A stretch of 36,197 nucleotides of DNA from Gemmatimonadota bacterium (lineage in GTDB: Bacteria; Gemmatimonadota; Gemmatimonadetes; Longimicrobiales; Gaopeijiaceae), in NCBI GenBank assembly GCA_022340755.1, contig JAJDNI010000130.1, positions 1 through 36,197 of the forward strand, written 5' to 3'. A program made the translations under genes and the position numbers. Under the pieces are notes generated by a model. That model was not told the DNA's origin and ran no database searches. It worked only from the letters and a program-made list of their open reading frames with translations. This document shows, piece by piece, positions 1-7,229 of this stretch; the stretch's first letter is position 1; each line of letters starts with the position of its first letter.

Positions 1-1
1 G

Positions 2-421
2 TCGCACTATGTGGAGTCGCTGGGGAAGTTCGATCACCACGACGATCCGGCGGAGGAGGCGGACAGCCTGGACGCCCGCTACCACTTCTCGGAGGGCGAG
101 CACGAGCCCAACAAGGTCGCTGTCCCCGTGGTGATGAAGCACGAGGAGGCGGAGTACGTCGCCCCGCCCCCGGTAGGGATGCCCTCCGCTTCGGCCACCG
201 GGGTGGGCGCCGACCTGTGCCGGCGGTTGATCGCGGACCCCGTCCGGGCCGCGGAGGTGCTCTCCGAGGTGCCGAATTGGCGCGAGAGCCTGGACGCGTT
301 CGCCCGGGCCGCCATGGCCGACACCCCGCGCAACGGTTTCCGGTCGGCGGTGGCCACCCTCGATCGGACGCAGTGGCAGGCCTTCCACGATGAGGTTGCT
401 GCGCTGACTCCGCGCCCCTGA
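2..421 (+). CDS. C-terminal part of an unrecognised protein (5' cut by window edge)
   Basis: The frame is open from the first complete codon and stops with TGA at 419-421, so this is probably the last ~139 residues of a longer gene. A GTG at 11 is in frame, but the reading frame continues upstream of it and no ribosome site is visible. The first half is acidic and rich in Asp, Glu and His (KFDHHDDPAEEADSLDARYHF) with a Pro/Val linker (YVAPPPVGMP). The second half looks like an amphipathic helical domain with Trp residues (VPNWRESLDAF, RTQWQAFHDEV). There is no membrane segment or signal peptide in the visible part. I recognise no family and propose no function. The next gene begins about 220 bases downstream on the same strand. 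Confidence 0.6.
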   Translation, partial: SHYVESLGKFDHHDDPAEEADSLDARYHFSEGEHEPNKVAVPVVMKHEEAEYVAPPPVGMPSASATGVGADLCRRLIADPVRAAEVLSEVPNWRESLDAFARAAMADTPRNGFRSAVATLDRTQWQAFHDEVAALTPRP

Positions 422-642
422 GGCGACGACGGGGCCCATCCCAACTGCGTCGTCCACGCCGAAAATGCGAAGGCGCTCCATCGGTGCATCTTCGGGTCGA
501 GGCAGCTTGCGACCGCGGTCAGAGCAATTGTGCTGCGCCGTCAACTGGTTGGCACGGAAGAGGCGCCGGAGACCCGTGGCGTCCCTCGCCCTCCCGGCGA
601 TAGCTTCGCCGGACCCCGTCGACCCGTGGCGCCAGACAGAAG

Positions 643-1914
643 ATGCCCGGGACCCCAGAGTTCTCGCACGATCCAAGGTCGATGCACGATCCGTCGTCAA
701 GCCTACCGGACACCTTCGCGCGCTGGCGTGTCATCTTGCTGCTCGCGGCCGCCGAGCTTCTGGTGCTGGGTCTCTGGTTCTCGGCGAGCGCGGTGGTGCC
801 CGCGCTCGAGCGGGATTGGGGCATCACCGGCGGACAGGCCTCGTGGCTCACGATGGCCGTCCAGCTCGGATTCGTGGGGGGAGCGCTCCTCTCGGCCCTC
901 TTCAACCTCGCCGACGTCTGGCCGGCCCGGGCCGTGTTCGCGTGCGGCGCGCTGGCCGGCGCCGTGCTCACCGCCGCCATTCCTCTGCTCCGCCTCGGCT
1001 TCCATGCCACCGTCGTCGTGCGCCTCGTGATCGGCGCCACCTTGGCGCTGGTCTATCCCGTGGGCATGAAGATCATGGCGACCTGGACCAAGGAGGATCG
1101 CGGGCTCGGCCTGGGCGTGCTGGTCGGCGCGCTCACGGTAGGCTCTGCGGCGCCCCACCTCCTGCGGGCCGTGGGGGGCGTCGGCGCCTGGCGGCCGGTG
1201 CTCTATCTTGCCGCGGCGCTCGCTGCCGTGGGCGCGGTGCTCGGAGGAGCCGTCGGCTCGCTCGGTCCGTACCGCAGCGCCGCGCCTCGATTCCGCTGGA
1301 GACTCATGGGGCACGCGGTCACGGTGCGGCCGATGCGCCTGGCGAATCTCGGCTACCTCGGGCACATGTGGGAGCTCTACGCGATGTGGACCTGGATCCC
1401 CGCCTTCCTCGCCGCGCGGTACGCGACGGCCGGTTGGCCCGAGCGGAGCGCACCCGTCGCCGCGTTCGCGGTGATCGCCGCGGGGGGGCTCGGCAGCGTT
1501 GCCGCGGGGTATGTGGCAGACCGCTGGGGTCGCACCCGGACGACGATCGCGAGCATGGTGACGAGTGGGGCGTGCGCGCTCGGCATCGGGTTCCTGCCCC
1601 AGGGCTGGAGCGTCGCGATCACGGCGGTGGCGCTGCTGTGGGGGTTCGCGATCGTCGCGGACTCGGCGCAGTTCAGCTCCGCCGTGAGCGAGTTGGCCGA
1701 ACCGGAGTACATGGGTACGATGCTCACCACGCAGACCGCCATGGGATTCCTCGTGACGCTGGGCTCCATCCGCCTCGTGCCCGCCATCGTCGCGCACGGC
1801 GACTGGCGCTGGGCGTTCGGCATGCTCGCCGTGGGCCCGGCCGTCGGAAGCTGGGCCATGTGGCGCCTCAAGCAGTCGCCCGACGCTGCGCGCCTGGCGA
1901 ACGGGCGGGGCTGA
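643..1914 (+). CDS. Major facilitator superfamily transporter
   Basis: A 423-residue polytopic inner-membrane protein with about twelve hydrophobic segments, which is the usual MFS size and topology. The loop between helices 8 and 9 carries the MFS motif A-like sequence GYVADRWGRTRT, and helices 1-2 have the typical LWFSASAVVPAL...WLTMAVQLGFVGGAL pattern. The substrate cannot be read from the sequence. Two starts are possible: ATG at 643 and ATG at 682 (MHDPSSSLPDTFARWRV). Neither has a convincing ribosome site; the second has AAGG only 3 nt upstream. The extra 13 residues are polar and may not be translated. The stop is only a few bases before the VanZ-like gene, so the two are probably cotranscribed. 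Confidence 0.9.
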   Translation: MPGTPEFSHDPRSMHDPSSSLPDTFARWRVILLLAAAELLVLGLWFSASAVVPALERDWGITGGQASWLTMAVQLGFVGGALLSALFNLADVWPARAVFACGALAGAVLTAAIPLLRLGFHATVVVRLVIGATLALVYPVGMKIMATWTKEDRGLGLGVLVGALTVGSAAPHLLRAVGGVGAWRPVLYLAAALAAVGAVLGGAVGSLGPYRSAAPRFRWRLMGHAVTVRPMRLANLGYLGHMWELYAMWTWIPAFLAARYATAGWPERSAPVAAFAVIAAGGLGSVAAGYVADRWGRTRTTIASMVTSGACALGIGFLPQGWSVAITAVALLWGFAIVADSAQFSSAVSELAEPEYMGTMLTTQTAMGFLVTLGSIRLVPAIVAHGDWRWAFGMLAVGPAVGSWAMWRLKQSPDAARLANGRG

Positions 1915-1927
1915 GGGGGTGACCACC

Positions 1928-3235
1928 ATGGGCCAGCCGGAGCCCAGGACGTTCTCCGAAAAGCTCGATCGGAGCCGTATGCTGGCGCGCGCAGCGTACC
2001 TCGGGATCCTCCTCCTCGCCACGCTCTCCTGGATGCGGCTGGGTGGCCCGGGTCTGCATGGGCTCTGGCGCATGTTCCACCCCTCCCTGTCCCCGCGGGA
2101 CGTCATCGACGGAGCGCGCAACGTGGTCCTCTTCGCGGGATGGGGACTCGTCTGGATGATCACCGCGCCGCCCGGACGTTCGATGACGAGCCTGCGCAAC
2201 GCGGTGCTCACGGGCGCGGGCGTGAGCCTCTTCGTGGAGGGCACGCAGCTCTTCTCGAGCACGCGCACCGCGAGCATCCTGGACGTCCTCACGAATACCG
2301 TGGGATCCCTCCTGGGCGCCGTCGCCCTGGTCGCCCTGGTCATCGCCGTGGCCCGGCGCCGCCGCGCCCGGTCGTTCGTCGGCATCCCCGCCATGCTGTT
2401 CGCCGTGTGCTACGGAGTGAGCGCGTTCGGGGAGGCGCTGGTCCCGCTCTTTCGTCAGACCACGCTCCCCAATGTTCACGGGGGACCGCTGGGTCGCTTC
2501 CAACTGGTGTGGAGCATGTTCACGTGGAGCTCGCTGGCTCACGTTCCGCTGACGGACATCCTCCTCTTCGCCCCCGCCGGAGCGTTCGCGGTCGCGGCGT
2601 TGGCGGAAGCGGGCCACGGATACCGAAAGGCGGTGGCCGTGGTGGCCGCGGTGGGCTCGGCGCTGGGCCTGCTCGCGGAGATCGCCCACGGACTGCTCGG
2701 GCTACGCATCGACGCCGGTGCGGTGTTGGCGCACGCCCTGGGGATCGGAGGCGGTGCGCTCGTGACAGCGTGGCAGCTGCCGCGCCTCACGCGGCACCTC
2801 CGCGGGCGGGAGCGTCCTGGGTGGCTGCTTTCCGTGTATGCCGTGGTCCTGCTCCTCTGGGCGCTGCGTCCCTTCGCGTTGGAGACCTCGCTTTCGGCCA
2901 TCGGCGCGCAGCTTACGGACTACTGGTGGATCCCGCTCCGGTTCCTGGGGCAGCGGGTGGACCTCTTCAGCGTGGTGGACGTCGTGTCCCCCTTCTTCCT
3001 CTACGTTCCCTTCGGCGCCCTTCTCGCGGTGTGGCCTCTGGCGCGACGCGGCGCTCTGGCGGACTTCTGGCCGGCCGTGTACGTGGCCGCCGCCACGGAG
3101 CTCCTGCAGATCTTCGTCCAGGGGCGACTCCTGGACTCCACTGACCTTCTCGTGCAGGCGGCGGGTGCCCTGGTTGGGTGGGCCGTGATGCGGCGGGCGG
3201 GCTTCACTCCGTACGGCTCGGTGCTCCGGCGGTGA
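1928..3235 (+). CDS. VanZ-like membrane protein with three VanZ-type repeats
   Basis: A multi-pass membrane protein of about 435 residues. VanZ-family proteins are usually 150-200 residues and carry an E-x-x-Q ... D-x-x-x-N signature across two helices. Here that signature appears three times: EGTQLFSS...SILDVLTNTVGSLLG (about residues 104-130), a degenerate EIAHGLLGLRIDAGAVLAHALG (about 251-272) and ELLQIFVQGRLLDSTDLLVQ (about 391-410). VanZ itself gives low-level teicoplanin resistance, but most homologues have no known role. I chose ATG 1928 because GAGGGGG lies 8 nt upstream; a GTG at 1919 is in frame but overlaps that site. The gene follows the MFS gene almost without a gap and ends facing the minus-strand cluster. 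Confidence 0.85.
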   Translation: MGQPEPRTFSEKLDRSRMLARAAYLGILLLATLSWMRLGGPGLHGLWRMFHPSLSPRDVIDGARNVVLFAGWGLVWMITAPPGRSMTSLRNAVLTGAGVSLFVEGTQLFSSTRTASILDVLTNTVGSLLGAVALVALVIAVARRRRARSFVGIPAMLFAVCYGVSAFGEALVPLFRQTTLPNVHGGPLGRFQLVWSMFTWSSLAHVPLTDILLFAPAGAFAVAALAEAGHGYRKAVAVVAAVGSALGLLAEIAHGLLGLRIDAGAVLAHALGIGGGALVTAWQLPRLTRHLRGRERPGWLLSVYAVVLLLWALRPFALETSLSAIGAQLTDYWWIPLRFLGQRVDLFSVVDVVSPFFLYVPFGALLAVWPLARRGALADFWPAVYVAAATELLQIFVQGRLLDSTDLLVQAAGALVGWAVMRRAGFTPYGSVLRR

Positions 3236-3295
3236 TCGGCGAGGGTCGTCAAAGGTGAGCGCGTAACCGCCGGCGGCTTGGGCTGAGGCGACGGC

Positions 3296-4052
3296 CTACT
3301 CTCCCGACCGCTCCGTGAGGCGGGCCAGGTCCTCCACCACCTTCTGCAGCTTCGCAGATTCCGAGCCCACGTACCGGCTCAGGATGGTCCGCAGCACCAC
3401 GTGGAGCGTGGGCACGACGACTAGGAAGACCACAAGCCCGGCCACGGCTCCGTCCTCGAAGAACTTGCCCAGCCCGATCAGGGAGGTGATCCGGCCGATG
3501 ATCCTCCCGGCAGGAACGTGAGCAAGGCCGCGTTGGACAGGTTGGCGGAGCCCTGAATGCTGGTGGCGCGGTCACGGGACGAGACGTCACGAAGCGCTCC
3601 CCCGAGTCGCCCTTCGAGCTCCATTCCAGGGAGCCGCGGATCTCGTTCGCCTCACCTTGCTGGCCCATCACCCTCCGGATGGTGGTGAGCACCTCCCGGA
3701 TGTCCTCCGGATCGAAGGTCCCGTCGGCCTTCCTCTCGAAGTTCAGCGTCGTGGGCGCTCCCAGGATCCGGCCCGCTCGGTTGACGCCCTTGAGCGCGAC
3801 GGACCGGGCGGCATCCTCGACCCGATCGGGATCGATACCCACCTCGGCGCCGATGGCCTTGAGCTCCGCCAGCGAGAATCCCTCCTGCTTCACCAGCGCC
3901 CGCGCCGGGGCGCGCTCCACCGCCCGCTTCAGGATCTCCCGGACCTCCTGGTCCGAAAACTTCCGCTCATGGATGGGGATGTCGGACCCGTGCGGGTTCC
4001 TCTCTCGGGTGGAATCCAGGTGACCTCTTCGAATCCAGGCGGATCGCCGCAA
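3296..4052 (-). pseudogene. Membrane protein gene broken by two frameshifts
   Basis: The coding signal runs through three frames. From 4052 to about 3580 it reads an acidic/basic helical domain (FSDQEVREILKRAVERAP...LAELKAIGAEVGIDPDRVEDAARSV) and then a beta-rich stretch (TTLNFERKADGTFD). The next part (DRATSIQGSANLSNAALLTFLPG) is one frame over. From about 3510 to the TAG at 3296-3298 it is one frame over again: RIIGRITSLIGLGKFFEDGAVAGLVVFLVVVPTLHV, with a membrane helix and a charged C-terminal helix. Each shift fits one missing base, near 3575-3590 and 3505-3515. A TTG start at 4052 has AGGA 7 nt upstream. The restored product would be about 250 residues. I recall similar N-terminal domains in Gemmatimonadota but know no function. 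The gene lies 25 bases after the 157-residue gene and is probably in the same operon. Sequencing error is as likely as real decay. Confidence 0.7.
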
Positions 4053-4077
4053 GGGACGATCCTGTCAGCGCTTCTCC

Positions 4078-4551
4078 CTATCCTCCGGAATCGGCGGCCA
4101 GAGCATCGACGAACGCCCGGAACCCGGGACCGGCGTCTTGCCTCGCCACCCCCCAGTACGTCCGGTTGTCCGGCGAGGCCAGGGCACCCCGAATCCACGC
4201 CTCGAGCTTGGGTGACGGGCCGCTCCGCTCGAACTCGGCTTCGTGATCCAGCCACACCAGCCAGAGGTGACGCTCCCAGAGAATGGCCTCCTCCGGCGTG
4301 AGCTCATACCGGTCGATGAACGCCTGAGGAATGGGATCGTTGCCGTCCACGGACTTGATCTTGGCCAGCACGGAAGCGAGCTCCGGCGCCTCGAAGAACG
4401 GCGTGGTCAGGGCCTGGGCCCGGTCCAGGTCCGATTGGCGTTCCAGCGCCCTGGTGTTCCACCGGACCTCCTGGACGAGGATGACCAGGGTCACCACGAC
4501 ACCGATGCTCGCGACGATCTCGGCCCCCTGGGCCCACTGCTGCAGCTTCAT
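4078..4551 (-). CDS. Small membrane protein with one N-terminal helix, function unknown
   Basis: A 157-residue protein starting MKLQQWAQGAEIVASIGVVV. One membrane helix (about residues 10-27) is followed by QEVRWNTRALERQS and a soluble, mostly helical acidic domain with several Trp residues (LWERHLWLVWLDHEAEFERS). Small proteins with an AEIVASxxVVVxLxxxxxxVRxNT start are common and uncharacterised in environmental bacteria; this is from memory of the pattern. The ATG overlaps the TGA of the acyltransferase gene as ATGA (4548-4551), so translation is probably coupled and the two products may act together. The same frame stays open far upstream, but that part is a shadow of the acyltransferase gene. 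Confidence 0.8.
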   Translation of the reverse strand: MKLQQWAQGAEIVASIGVVVTLVILVQEVRWNTRALERQSDLDRAQALTTPFFEAPELASVLAKIKSVDGNDPIPQAFIDRYELTPEEAILWERHLWLVWLDHEAEFERSGPSPKLEAWIRGALASPDNRTYWGVARQDAGPGFRAFVDALAADSGG

Positions 4552-5690
4552 GACACGGCCTCCATCAATCGCGGCTTCACGCCGACCCGGTATACGTAGG
4601 CGATGACATTGCTCACCAGATACGCGACCAACGTCAGGGTCACGTACTTGGCGAGGGATGGAATGTCGACATCGAGGAGCAGTAGCGCGAACGCGCCCAC
4701 CACCACCATGTGGATGATGTAGACGGAGTAGGACGCCGGGTTGAGGAACCGGGCCCGGGCACCTTCCTGGTTCACCCAAAGACGGAACGTCATGACGAGC
4801 AGGTAGAGCGTGCTCAGCAGCGAAGCGACGAACGCCGCCCACATGATGAAGAGGTCCACAGGCAGGGAGATGAAGTACTCGCCTGGCCGGAAGAGGAGTG
4901 TGAGCAGCACGATGACGTAGACGTTCATGGGGATCCACACCGTGCTCGCCAAAGCGACATACAGCTTCTTGCCCGCCGGCGGCGTGTCGAATACCCGCTG
5001 CCCGTAGCACACGGCCCCCAGAAGGAACACCAGGAAGTAGATCAGGAGCCGCTCGTTCTGGAAGTCGACCAGGAACGTCTTCGTCCAACCCGTGAGGCCC
5101 GCCATGCTCACCGAGAACCCGCAGAGCGTTCCCAGGACGAAGACGCCCGTCACCGCAGCTTTCAGTGGGATCCGCTGCGGCCACCGCCCGAGCTTGGACA
5201 TCCCCCAGAAGACGGCGTCGAAGAGGAAAAGGATCGGGAGGAACCAGAGCCAACTCTGGCTGAAGATCCCGTTGCTGAAGTGGAAGTAGGCCGTCCAGTG
5301 CTCCTGGGGGAGATGCCGCGAGTACAGGAAGATGACCTTGTAGAGCGGTATCAGGGTCAACACCGCCAGAAGCCAGGGCACCAGGAGGCGCCTGAACCGG
5401 CGCGCCAGGAAGGACCACCCCGGCTTGCTCCTGAGGGAGATGGGTGCCAGGAACCCCGACACGAAAAAGATGACCGGCATGGTGAAGATGTCGATGACGA
5501 CGTTCACGATGCCGACGAGATCGTTGGTGGCCGGGTCATCCACGAGCCAGAAGGAGGCAAAAAACCCGCTGCTCTCGTAGACGGCGCCCGAATGGTACAA
5601 AACCACCAGGAAGATCATGGCGGTCCGCAGGTTGTCCAGGAAGACGAATCGTCCGCCCGTGTCCGCGACCTGCCCCGTCGTCCCCTCCAT
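4548..5690 (-). CDS. Acyltransferase-3 family membrane protein
   Basis: A 380-residue protein with about ten hydrophobic segments. It begins FVFLDNLRTAMIFLVVLYHSG, the first-helix signature of the acyltransferase-3 (OafA/OpgC/NolL) family, with the conserved Arg (R22) and the His near the helix end (H33). These enzymes move acetyl or succinyl groups onto sugars, glucans or other envelope molecules from the membrane. The second region IFTMPVIFFVSGFLAP and the C-terminal SYSVYIIHMVVV also fit the family. The acceptor cannot be told from the sequence. The ATG at 5690 has GGAGG 5 nt upstream, a strong ribosome site. It is first in a minus-strand group with the 157-residue gene (ATGA overlap) and the frameshifted gene. 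Confidence 0.88.
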   Translation of the reverse strand: MEGTTGQVADTGGRFVFLDNLRTAMIFLVVLYHSGAVYESSGFFASFWLVDDPATNDLVGIVNVVIDIFTMPVIFFVSGFLAPISLRSKPGWSFLARRFRRLLVPWLLAVLTLIPLYKVIFLYSRHLPQEHWTAYFHFSNGIFSQSWLWFLPILFLFDAVFWGMSKLGRWPQRIPLKAAVTGVFVLGTLCGFSVSMAGLTGWTKTFLVDFQNERLLIYFLVFLLGAVCYGQRVFDTPPAGKKLYVALASTVWIPMNVYVIVLLTLLFRPGEYFISLPVDLFIMWAAFVASLLSTLYLLVMTFRLWVNQEGARARFLNPASYSVYIIHMVVVGAFALLLLDVDIPSLAKYVTLTLVAYLVSNVIAYVYRVGVKPRLMEAVS

Positions 5691-6062
5691 CCGTACCTCC
5701 CTCTCTGGCGCGCAAAACCCGGCACGATCGGGCGGGAGGGCATGTCATCCAAGGTAACCTCGACACCTGTCGGTGTGTGTTGGCGCGGCGTTGGGCGGGT
5801 GGCGGCCGGTGCATGGGTCGGCTCGCGCCCACCGACCGAGGCCAAATTGTATAGGGGAAAACCCCACGCCCCGTGTCGGGAGTATCCCTATGGCCGCCGT
5901 GACCTCGGGCCCCTCATATGAATCCTGATCGCTGAGGATCCCGCGGCCGTCCTGCCCGCCTTCCCCGGCCTTCTCCACAGAACACGGCCCGTGTCGCCCT
6001 GCCCACGGCTCGGGTTTTCAATAGATGTAGGCCCCTACTGTGACCTGTGAGGGAGGCGTCGC
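5691..6062. promoter_or_regulatory. Divergent intergenic region holding the hydrogenase promoter
   Basis: This 372-base gap separates the acyltransferase gene (-) from the hydrogenase operon (+), so it must carry promoters for both. I see no gene in it. Visible structures are an inverted repeat GGTCGG (5816-5821) / CCGACC (5832-5837), a short hairpin GGGGAAAACCCC near 5854-5865 just after AATTGTATA, and GTAGGCCCCTAC near 6027-6038. GAGGGAGG ahead of the ATG at 6063 is a good ribosome site. I cannot assign -35/-10 boxes with confidence, and I see no clear sigma-54 element (TGGC-N9-TTGC type). Confidence 0.4.
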
Positions 6063-7229
6063 ATGTATTTCCCCCTGAGCCACCCGTGGGCCGAGGACGA
6101 GACCCTCGGCGAGCATCTCGAACGGCGCGGCGTCACCCGCAGGCAGTTCCTGAAATACTGCGGCGAGGTGGCGGTTATGCTGGGGCTGAGCCAGGCGATG
6201 GTGCCTGAGATCGCCCGGGCGCTTCAAGAGCAGCGACGTCCTTCGGTGATCTGGCTTCAGTTGCAGGAGTGCACCGGCTGCGTCGAGAGCGTGCTCCGCA
6301 CGGCGGACCCGACCATCGGAGACCTCCTTCTCGACCTCATCTCCCTGGACTACCAGCATACGCTCATGGCTGCCGCCGGGAAGGCGGCGGAGCAGGCGAA
6401 GCAGGACGCCATGGAGAAGAACCGTGGAAGCTATCTGCTCGTCGTCACCGGCTCGATTCCCCGGAATGAGGACGGCATCTACCTGACCATCGGAGGACGG
6501 ACCGGTCAGGACGTTCTGATGGAGGCCGTCCAGGGCGCCGCCGCAGTCATCGGCATCGGGGCGTGCGCGCACTTCGGGTCGGTGCAGTCCGCGCGCCCGA
6601 ACCCCACGGGGGCCGTCGGCATCGCGGACGTCATACGAGATCGCCCGGTCGTGAACATCGCGGGTTGTCCCCCCATCGCAGACGTCGTGACCGCCACGGT
6701 GGTCCACTTCCTCACGTTCAATCGGCTGCCGGAGCTGGACGGTGAGGGGCGGCCCATCTTCGCCTACGGGTCGCGGATCCACGATCAGTGCTTCCGGCGC
6801 GCGCACTACGACGCGGGCCAGTACGTGCAAGAGTTCGACGACGATGGCGCCCGCAAGGGCTGGTGCCTGTATCAGATGGGCTGCAAGGGCCCGGCGACGT
6901 TCTCACCCTGTCCGATCTTCCAGTGGAATGACCACACCGACTGGCCCATCGGAGCCGGCCACCCCTGCCTGGGATGCACCGAGCGCCACTTCTGGGACAC
7001 CATGACCCCGTTCTATGGCCGCCTGCCGAACGTGGCGGGCTTCGGAGTCGAGAGGCGGGCGGACACCATCGGCCTCTCCCTCGCGCTGGGCGCGGCCGCC
7101 GGCGTAGGCGCTCACGCCATCGCTACGGGGATCCACCGGGCCCGGACGCGTCAGGCGCCGAACAAGGAGCCCGCGGACCTGCCTGTCATCCCAACCGAGA
7201 AGAAGTCGGAGGAGGACCCCAATGGCTAA
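6063..7229 (+). CDS. hyaA: [NiFe]-hydrogenase small subunit, group 1 membrane-bound
   Basis: The 388-residue electron-transfer subunit, very similar in layout to E. coli HyaA and HybO. The Tat signal TRRQFLK (residues 25-31) sends the folded small-large pair out together. Proximal [4Fe-4S] ligands are C70, C73, C168 and C202; distal cluster ligands are H240, C243, C268 and C274; medial [3Fe-4S] ligands are C283, C302 and C305. A hydrophobic C-terminal helix (about 334-357) is the membrane anchor that docks on cytochrome b, followed by a charged tail. At the two positions where O2-tolerant group 1d enzymes have extra cysteines, this protein has G72 and S173, so the six-Cys proximal cluster is absent. 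The proximal site is CxxC, not the CxxD that I recall for group 1h. The subgroup is therefore open. The stop overlaps the large-subunit start by 8 bases. The symbol is by homology. Confidence 0.97.
   Translation: MYFPLSHPWAEDETLGEHLERRGVTRRQFLKYCGEVAVMLGLSQAMVPEIARALQEQRRPSVIWLQLQECTGCVESVLRTADPTIGDLLLDLISLDYQHTLMAAAGKAAEQAKQDAMEKNRGSYLLVVTGSIPRNEDGIYLTIGGRTGQDVLMEAVQGAAAVIGIGACAHFGSVQSARPNPTGAVGIADVIRDRPVVNIAGCPPIADVVTATVVHFLTFNRLPELDGEGRPIFAYGSRIHDQCFRRAHYDAGQYVQEFDDDGARKGWCLYQMGCKGPATFSPCPIFQWNDHTDWPIGAGHPCLGCTERHFWDTMTPFYGRLPNVAGFGVERRADTIGLSLALGAAAGVGAHAIATGIHRARTRQAPNKEPADLPVIPTEKKSEEDPNG

Noticed and set aside
465-1922. A 485-codon open frame overlapping the MFS gene
   Set aside because: The product is extremely Arg/Gly/Pro-rich and has no membrane or domain pattern, while the other frame gives a clear 12-helix transporter.
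703-2394. A 563-codon minus-strand open frame across the MFS and VanZ-like genes
   Set aside because: It spans two real genes on the other strand and has a His/Arg/Pro/Glu-rich, repeat-free shadow composition.
3296-4052. Programmed ribosomal frameshifting as the explanation for the three-frame gene
   Set aside because: Two shifts would be needed within ~80 bases, and neither site shows a slippery heptamer or an obvious stimulatory stem.
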